Source: an uncultured Pirellula sp.
GTDB lineage: Bacteria > Planctomycetota > Planctomycetia > Pirellulales > Pirellulaceae
Length of the DNA stretch: 7,913 bases
Assembly (NCBI GenBank): GCA_903892365.1
Contig: CAITIF010000146.1
Span: 1 to 7,913 of the forward strand
Direction: 5' to 3'
A program made the translations under genes and the position numbers. This document shows positions 1-3,973 of this stretch, in pieces. How positions within the stretch are numbered: position 1 is the first letter of the stretch; the number at the start of each line of letters is the position of its first letter. Below the pieces are notes generated by a model, which was not told where the DNA came from, ran no database searches, and saw only the letters and a list, made by a program, of their open reading frames with translations.

Positions 1-93
1 GTATGACTCAGTCGTTCCGTCATCATTTTTAACAGTAACCTCATCGGAGTTAACCTCAGTAACAACACCAGGTTTGCGAGCAAGTAATACATC
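1..93 (-). CDS. Internal fragment of an RpoB-like (RNA polymerase beta) reading frame, cut at both ends
   Basis: Reading the minus strand from base 93 in a frame different from the adjoining valS gives 31 open codons, beginning DVLLARKPGVVTEV and continuing with NSDEVTVKNDDGTTESY. The pattern (hydrophobic pair, A-R/K, x-x-G-x-V, then an acidic/valine beta-strand and a tyrosine) resembles the RpoB segment that precedes the conserved region containing RSNQ. In the valS frame the same bases give an implausible Leu/Met-rich string. No start or stop is present, so this is only an internal piece. The RpoB assignment rests on a short stretch recalled from the family and is moderate. That this stretch is not ValS is much firmer. 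Confidence 0.5.
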
Positions 94-782
94 TCCGGCC
101 GAGTTGTCGCGATCGTTACATAAGTGGGTTCGCCTGGTTTGGCATCGATAATGGGGTAACGCAGGTGCCAGAAATGCCCCTTCACTGTTTCGGGATTAAC
201 TTCATCGTCGCTTACTGCCGTTTGCAAAAACGTGTCCCAGTTCACCAATCTTTTCCCACGGTAGATAAGCCCCTTGGAAAAGAGATCAAAGAAAGTGGAC
301 CGAACGGCGCGCGCGCACATCGGGTCCAGTGTAAAACGCGTGCGTCGCCAATCGCACGAACAGCCCACTTGTTGGAGCTGGCCCAGAATTCGCTTTTCAT
401 ACTGCTCCTTCCATTGCCAAATTCGTTCAACTAGCTTTTCGCGTCCCAAGTCATGCCGTGTCTTGTTCTCGGTTTCTTTCAATCGCTTTTCAACGATGGC
501 TTGGGTAGCAATTCCGGCGTGATCCGTTCCAGGCATCCAAAGGGCGGAGAATCCTTGCATCCGATGCATACGAATTTGGATATCTTGAAGCGTGTTGTTC
601 AACGCATGTCCCAAGTGCAATGCGCCCGTAACATTCGGCGGGGGGATCACGATCGTAAAAGGTTTTTTGGATGGATCCACGTCCGCGTTGAAGCAGCCTT
701 GTTCTAACCATTGTTGGTAGATCTCGGGGGCAGCCGAAGCGAAATCAAATCGGTTGGGAATTTCTTTGGTTTCTGGGTTCAT
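93..782 (-). CDS. valS: Valine--tRNA ligase, N-terminal 230 codons only, broken at the left edge
   Basis: ValRS charges tRNA-Val with valine in the cytoplasm. The ATG at 780-782 opens a typical ValS N terminus. The class I nucleotide-binding signature is present as PPPNVTGALHLGH (residues about 47-59, HIGH-type motif HLGH at 56-59), followed by WMPGTDHAGIATQ (82-94) and NWDTFLQTAVSDDEV (181-195). The CP1 editing domain starts near residue 200 and reaches IATTRPE (224-230). In the family this is followed by TMLGDTAVAVHP, but here that sequence is missing and the frame loses all ValS character. A full ValS is about 880-950 residues, so roughly three quarters is absent. No strong ribosome-binding site is visible upstream. 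The gene lies 168 bp downstream of cimA on the same strand. The product name is secure; whether the gene is truly broken in the genome is not. Confidence 0.93.
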
Positions 783-950
783 CGTGAATCGAATTTCCGT
801 CGTTGAATGACCGTTGACTGATGGACTGGAGTGTGAAGGACTGGAACGTGATGAAAGTGGCTAATCCGTTTGAGAGCATCTTTTTTTGGGAAGCTCTACA
901 GAATTTAGGGTGATTGTCGCAAGCAATGGAGCCGTGACAATCCCGACTAA
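783..950. other. Intergenic spacer between cimA and valS
   Basis: No gene is seen here. The spacer holds an imperfect 15-bp tandem pair (823-852) and an inverted repeat, GATTGTC at 912-918 with GACAATC at 936-942 and a 17-base gap, just past the cimA stop. The inverted repeat lacks a following T run, so it is not a convincing intrinsic terminator. No T-box signature (the conserved TGGNACC-type element) was found ahead of valS, and no clear promoter can be named. Confidence 0.5.
823..852. repeat. Two-copy imperfect 15-bp tandem repeat upstream of valS
   Basis: GGACTGGAGTGTGAA (823-837) is followed directly by GGACTGGAACGTGAT (838-852). The copies match at 12 of 15 positions. The pair lies 41-70 bases upstream of the valS start codon. 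It could be a regulator site or simple slippage debris; nothing seen distinguishes these. Confidence 0.45.
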
Positions 951-2540
951 TTAGTTGGCCGCAGCGCGAGTTTGGTTGAGTCGGAATTCGACGGCATCGA
1001 CCAACGCGTGCCAGCTAGCTTCTATGATGTTTTCGCTGACACCGATGGTGCGCCAAGTATCATGGCCATCGGTGCTTTCGATGTTGACGCGAATGCGCGC
1101 GGCGGTGCCTGCTTGTCCGTTCACAACGCGCACCTTGAAGTCCGTGAGCTGCATGGAATCCAACGCGGGGTAGAAGGGCAACAGCACCTTGCGCAAGGCC
1201 GCATCCATGGCATTGACTGGTCCATGTCCTTCGGCCGCTTCGACGCGAACTTGGCCATCCACTTGAATCTTAAGGATCGCTTCGGCAAAAGTTTGGTTTC
1301 GCGTGGTATCGAGATCACCAGATAGGATTTGGTACTTGATCGTCTGAAAATGTTCGACGTAAGAACCAATGCATCGTTTCACAAGAAGGTCGAACGAACC
1401 TTCGGCCGCTTCGTACTGGTACCCTTGATTCTCTTTAGCGACGACATCACTTAATATTTTATCTAGAACGGCTCGATCGTTAGGTAGCTTATGGTCTGCG
1501 GTTAAAGCTGCGATGTTGGATCGACCAGACAATTCGCTTACAAGAATTCGCCGTTCGTTACCGATTAAGGCCGGATCCATGTGTTCATAAGTATGAGCGA
1601 ACTTGTTGACGGCATGGACGTGCATTCCCCCTTTGTGAGCAAACGCGCTGCGGCCGACGAAGGGTTGCCCGCTGCGGAGTTGCAAATTCGCTGTTTCGTA
1701 AACGTATCGCGAAAGCTCGGTGAGGTGTTCTAAAGATCGCCCCCCAAGAACGCTGTAGCCCTTTTTCTTGAATTGCAAATTGGCGAGAACCGTCACCAAA
1801 TCTGCGTTGCCACAGCGCTCGCCAATTCCGTTGATGGTGCCCTGGACTTGCTCGCAGCCAGCGTCGATGGCGGATAGGGAGTTGGCTGTTGCTAAATCCC
1901 CGTCGTTGTGACAGTGAATTCCAAGTCGCACGCCGGTTCCCTCTAGGCTAGACCGCGCGTCAGTAACAATCGCAGCGATCTCCTCGGGAAGAGTCCCGCC
2001 ATTGGTGTCACAAAAAACAATCCATTTCGCCCCTGAGGTTGCCGCAGCCCGAATCGCCTGCAACGCGTATTGACGATTGGCTTTGTATCCATCAAAAAAA
2101 TGTTCAGCGTCATAGACCACCTGCGAGTACTTGGCCAAGTGTGCCACACTCTCCCCAATCATGTCTAGGTTTTCTTGCAGAGTGACGCCAAGCACTTCCG
2201 TTGCATGGAAATCCCAAGACTTTCCGACCACTGTAATCACGGGTGTTTGTGCAGCGACCAGAGCCTTCATCCCTGGATCGTCTTGCACAGTGACGCCGCG
2301 TCGCCGAGTCATACCGAAAGCGCAAACCAAGCTATTTCCCATGGGCAGTGAACGAATGCGCTGAAAAAACATGGTGTCTTTTTCATTGGACAAAGGGTAC
2401 CCCCCTTCGATCATGTCGATCCCCATTTCGGCCAGCCGAACTGCAATATTCAGTTTGTCCTGCAAGGACAGGCTAACCCCTTCGCCCTGAGTTCCGTCGC
2501 GAAGAGTTGTATCGTACGTATGGATGGATCGAGTCGACAT
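951..2540 (-). CDS. cimA: Citramalate synthase (pyruvate route to isoleucine)
   Basis: The enzyme condenses acetyl-CoA with pyruvate to (R)-citramalate, feeding 2-oxobutyrate synthesis and hence isoleucine without threonine. The 529-residue length fits the CimA family of LeuA-like enzymes. An HMGL-like TIM barrel opens with YDTTLRDGTQGEG (residues 9-21; R14 and D15 are the usual catalytic/metal positions). Metal-binding HCHND lies at 209-213, and NGIGERCGNADL (237-248) is typical of the family. A linker spans about 300-400, and a LeuA-type allosteric domain about 410-520 (GHGPVNAMDAAL at 438-449), where isoleucine feedback is expected. GEG after the DGTQ motif and the overall sequence favour citramalate synthase over isopropylmalate or homocitrate synthase. 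The ATG at 2538-2540 has no clear Shine-Dalgarno site. Upstream lies a leader peptide and terminator that look like an isoleucine attenuator. Confidence 0.93.
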   Translation of the reverse strand: MSTRSIHTYDTTLRDGTQGEGVSLSLQDKLNIAVRLAEMGIDMIEGGYPLSNEKDTMFFQRIRSLPMGNSLVCAFGMTRRRGVTVQDDPGMKALVAAQTPVITVVGKSWDFHATEVLGVTLQENLDMIGESVAHLAKYSQVVYDAEHFFDGYKANRQYALQAIRAAATSGAKWIVFCDTNGGTLPEEIAAIVTDARSSLEGTGVRLGIHCHNDGDLATANSLSAIDAGCEQVQGTINGIGERCGNADLVTVLANLQFKKKGYSVLGGRSLEHLTELSRYVYETANLQLRSGQPFVGRSAFAHKGGMHVHAVNKFAHTYEHMDPALIGNERRILVSELSGRSNIAALTADHKLPNDRAVLDKILSDVVAKENQGYQYEAAEGSFDLLVKRCIGSYVEHFQTIKYQILSGDLDTTRNQTFAEAILKIQVDGQVRVEAAEGHGPVNAMDAALRKVLLPFYPALDSMQLTDFKVRVVNGQAGTAARIRVNIESTDGHDTWRTIGVSENIIEASWHALVDAVEFRLNQTRAAAN

Positions 2541-2582
2541 AATGGTTCTGTTCGAGGATTGCGTTCGACTTAGGTTAAAATG

Positions 2583-2622
2583 AAAAAACCCCTGGAGCCT
2601 TCATGTTAGGCTTCAGGGGTTT
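2583..2622 (-). terminator. Intrinsic terminator (attenuator hairpin) just upstream of cimA
   Basis: On the minus strand, AAACCCCTGAAGCCT (2622-2608) and AGGCTCCAGGGGTTT (2600-2586) pair over 15 bp with one G-T wobble around a 7-base loop. The T tract 2588-2583 follows (partly within the stem), then CA and four more T. This is a textbook Rho-independent terminator for transcripts heading into cimA, and it ends only about 43 bases before the cimA ATG. The gene upstream, mtd, stops more than 300 bases earlier. The position therefore fits conditional termination of a cimA leader better than simple termination of mtd. Confidence 0.9.
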
Positions 2623-2671
2623 GGATTTGTGTTTCGCAAGTTCACCTTGCAGTGCCAGCGAATCCCCGAGC

Positions 2672-2725
2672 CTAATCGTGGGCGGGAATAATAATAACGT
2701 TGCAATGGCTGTTCGACGGGAACAT
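2672..2725 (-). CDS. Leader peptide of the cimA attenuator, 17 codons with Val-Ile-Ile-Ile
   Basis: ATG at 2725-2723 opens the peptide MFPSNSHCNVIIIPAHD, ending at TAG (2674-2672). A GTT codon and three consecutive ATT codons occupy 2698-2687. Runs of the end-product amino acid are the hallmark of leader peptides in transcription attenuation, and isoleucine is the product of the pathway that cimA starts. A weak GGA lies about 10 bases upstream of the ATG. The proposed transcription start near 2741 leaves a short 5' end. The peptide itself probably has no function beyond ribosome positioning. A 77-codon open frame across the same bases (2613-2846) lacks protein-like features and is not called. 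Confidence 0.8.
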   Translation of the reverse strand: MFPSNSHCNVIIIPAHD

Positions 2726-2747
2726 CGAGGGGTTTTCCGTTGGTGAA

Positions 2748-2777
2748 TTTATCTGACCCCTGAATCTTACGTGACAA
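2748..2777 (-). promoter_or_regulatory. Probable sigma-70-type promoter for the cimA leader
   Basis: On the minus strand, TTGTCA (2777-2772; one mismatch to TTGACA) is followed after 18 bases by GATAAA (2753-2748; four of six matches to TATAAT). The predicted start is about 2741, some 16 bases before the leader-peptide ATG. This gives a leader of about 160 bases up to the terminator, a normal size for an attenuator. Individually the boxes are ordinary; the placement supports them. Confidence 0.5.
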
Positions 2778-2811
2778 ATCCACTTTTTGCGAGGGGTTCT
2801 GGCCGATTTGT

Positions 2812-2823
2812 TGACACGTGTCA
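2812..2823. promoter_or_regulatory. Perfect 12-bp palindrome upstream of the cimA promoter
   Basis: TGACACGTGTCA is a perfect palindrome centred about 76 bases upstream of the proposed cimA transcription start and 35 bases upstream of the -35 box. This is a usual place for an activator site. It could also act on the end of the mtd transcript. No regulator is encoded nearby, so the binding protein is unknown. Confidence 0.4.
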
Positions 2824-2935
2824 GCGGTTATCGCCAAGCCAAGCATCGCAGGCCATCTAAGCCATCTGTAAGGACGCTCGGAGGCCGCAAGGGCAAGTAC
2901 GCAAAGATTTTCGCTGCCGGCTTTTGGGTTTGCAG
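2824..2935. other. Spacer between mtd stop and the cimA control region
   Basis: I see no gene, no RNA gene and no hairpin with a T run that would end the mtd transcript. Together with the promoter, leader and palindrome already listed (2583-2823), this accounts for the 395-base gap between cimA and mtd. Confidence 0.5.
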
Positions 2936-3835
2936 CTACCGGCTTGCTGGCTTTTCGCTAGCGGCTTTCAGGATTTGCTCGCCAATAGCCAGCATCTCCT
3001 GGCAGTCTAGAAATTGGTTGTTCGAGTTGAAGAGGGCCGTGAGCGATGCCTTATGAATTTTCATTTTGAGCCCCCCAACACCCAGGGCTCCGTAATCAAA
3101 ACGTTCGCCCCTTTGCTTACCTTTATCCATAATAGCGATCCCCGCAATTCCGGAGGGGGGAACCGCATTGAGATCAATAGCGACCTTCAGGTTGGTGGCG
3201 AGGCTAAGTTGCGACTCGTTCAAAAGACCTGCACCAGCCGCTCCGCACCCGAAGACCATTTGGACTGAGCTAAGAACTTCGTTCAGTTCAGCATCGTCTG
3301 TGGAAGCGAGCGGCTTCAGGTATTTTTCGTTAGCGCCGCCGGCAACCAATACCCGAATGCATTGTTTGGAACGTTCCAGAGATCGGGACGCAACGTACGT
3401 GAAGCATTTTTCGTTGGCAAGGATTTGGCAAACCCGCTGACCAACGGACCCTGTTGCTGCCATGACCAACGCGCTGGCTCGCTCCAACTTCAAATGTCTG
3501 GTTGCACAAAGAACTGTCGCAGCAGCCGTGCTGTTCGCCCCGTTGCTGTCGAGCATGATGGAAACGCGGAATGGATCAAGAAACGATTCCAAAGCAACCC
3601 CAGCAATCGCCTCTCCATCGTTGACGTTCGTTCCGCCAATAAAGATAGCGGTGTTCTTTAGGTCAGTAGGCCCTCGAGTGTACATTGCACCGTGAACCAA
3701 CGAGCGGACATTGTCGACGGTTACGCCCGAATGCTGAAGCAAGTGATCCACTCCCGCATCAATCGCTACAACAGCGTCGAAAACGCTGGCCTGAGAGTCA
3801 GAATCAAGCTGGATTAAGATTTTTTGTTTGCTCAT
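2936..3835 (-). CDS. NAD(P)-dependent methylene-tetrahydromethanopterin dehydrogenase (MtdA/MtdB/MtdC family)
   Basis: This enzyme oxidises methylene-H4MPT to methenyl-H4MPT with NAD(P) in the cytoplasm, within H4MPT-linked formaldehyde/C1 metabolism. From MSKQKILIQLDSD the protein has 299 residues, close to methylotroph MtdB (about 290-300). Visible family landmarks are SVFDAVVAIDAGVDH (17-31), MYTRG (51-55), PFRVSIMLDSNGANSTAAA (88-106), the nucleotide-binding loop AATGSVGQRV (126-135), DLNAVPPSGIAGI (221-233) and GALGVGGLKMKIHK (249-262). MtdC, characterised from a Gemmata strain and NADP-preferring, is the likely subfamily given the inferred host, but residues alone do not let me choose. 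An upstream in-frame ATG at 3889 would add 18 residues and overlap the dnaX promoter; the start used matches the MtdB N terminus. No other H4MPT gene is in view. Confidence 0.88.
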   Translation of the reverse strand: MSKQKILIQLDSDSQASVFDAVVAIDAGVDHLLQHSGVTVDNVRSLVHGAMYTRGPTDLKNTAIFIGGTNVNDGEAIAGVALESFLDPFRVSIMLDSNGANSTAAATVLCATRHLKLERASALVMAATGSVGQRVCQILANEKCFTYVASRSLERSKQCIRVLVAGGANEKYLKPLASTDDAELNEVLSSVQMVFGCGAAGAGLLNESQLSLATNLKVAIDLNAVPPSGIAGIAIMDKGKQRGERFDYGALGVGGLKMKIHKASLTALFNSNNQFLDCQEMLAIGEQILKAASEKPASR

Positions 3836-3841
3836 ACCTTT

Positions 3842-3870
3842 ATTGAACCTTGATGCAACCAATTCGTCAA
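3842..3870 (-). promoter_or_regulatory. Possible mtd promoter giving a leaderless mRNA
   Basis: On the minus strand, TTGACG (3870-3865) and TTCAAT (3847-3842) are separated by 17 bases. The predicted start falls at or one base before the ATG at 3835-3833, which would give a leaderless transcript. The -10 box matches only four of six positions. An AAAGG lies directly in front of the ATG, too close for a normal Shine-Dalgarno site, which fits leaderless initiation. Confidence 0.35.
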
Positions 3871-3874
3871 GAAG

Positions 3875-3888
3875 TGCGTAAAAACGCA
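3875..3888. promoter_or_regulatory. Inverted repeat TGCGT-N4-ACGCA in the mtd/dnaX divergent region
   Basis: TGCGT (3875-3879) and ACGCA (3884-3888) flank AAAA. The repeat sits between the proposed mtd -35 box and the dnaX -10 box, so a bound protein could affect both directions. It is short, and may have no function. Confidence 0.3.
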
Positions 3889-3896
3889 TCTGCTCT

Positions 3897-3905
3897 TGGT
3901 ATACT
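3897..3905 (+). promoter_or_regulatory. Extended -10 promoter element for dnaX
   Basis: TGGTATACT contains an extended -10 TG followed one base later by TATACT (five of six matches to TATAAT). No good -35 box is present at the right distance, as is common for extended -10 promoters. The predicted start near 3911 lies downstream of the TTG at 3896. This argues against that TTG as the translation start and supports the ATG at 3974 with a leader of about 60 bases. Confidence 0.5.
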
Positions 3906-3973
3906 CGGGTTTCCTACGTTTTTGTCTATTCGTTTGCCCTGAAAATCAGGCTGTTACCCCAGAATATTTGAAA

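Larger units (their letters stand above)
2583..2741 (-). promoter_or_regulatory. Peptide-mediated transcription attenuator controlling cimA (isoleucine-responsive, proposed)
   Basis: The leader has four pairing segments in minus-strand order. Segment 1 is AAACCCCTCG (2735-2726). Segment 2 is AGGCTCGGGGATT (2673-2661). Segments 3 and 4 are the two arms of the terminator (2622-2608 and 2600-2586). Segment 2 can pair with segment 3 through AGGCT/AGCCT and GGGG/CCCC, which would block the terminator. The leader peptide stop codon (2674-2672) overlaps the start of segment 2, and the three Ile codons (2695-2687) end 13 bases before it. A ribosome stalled on Ile would leave segment 2 free (antitermination). 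One that reaches the stop would cover it (termination). The arrangement is seen directly; the isoleucine response is inferred from the peptide and from the cimA function. Confidence 0.82.

Noticed and set aside
912..942. Inverted repeat GATTGTC/GACAATC after the cimA stop as an intrinsic terminator
   Set aside because: The stem is only 7 bp with a 17-base gap and no T tract follows on either strand.
783..950. T-box leader for valS
   Set aside because: T-box leaders are common ahead of tRNA synthetase genes, but the spacer lacks the conserved T-box word and any terminator hairpin with a T run.
2613..2846. A 77-codon minus-strand open frame across the cimA leader
   Set aside because: It runs through the attenuator hairpin, overlaps the proposed promoter and has no domain-like features. 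Its Tyr-Tyr-Tyr run is only the shifted reading of the three ATT codons of the leader peptide.
3896..3973. TTG at 3896 as the dnaX start, adding 26 residues
   Set aside because: The TTG overlaps the extended -10 element, so it would lie upstream of the transcript start. The extra residues (Phe/Cys-rich) do not resemble any DnaX N terminus. ATG at 3974 is preferred.
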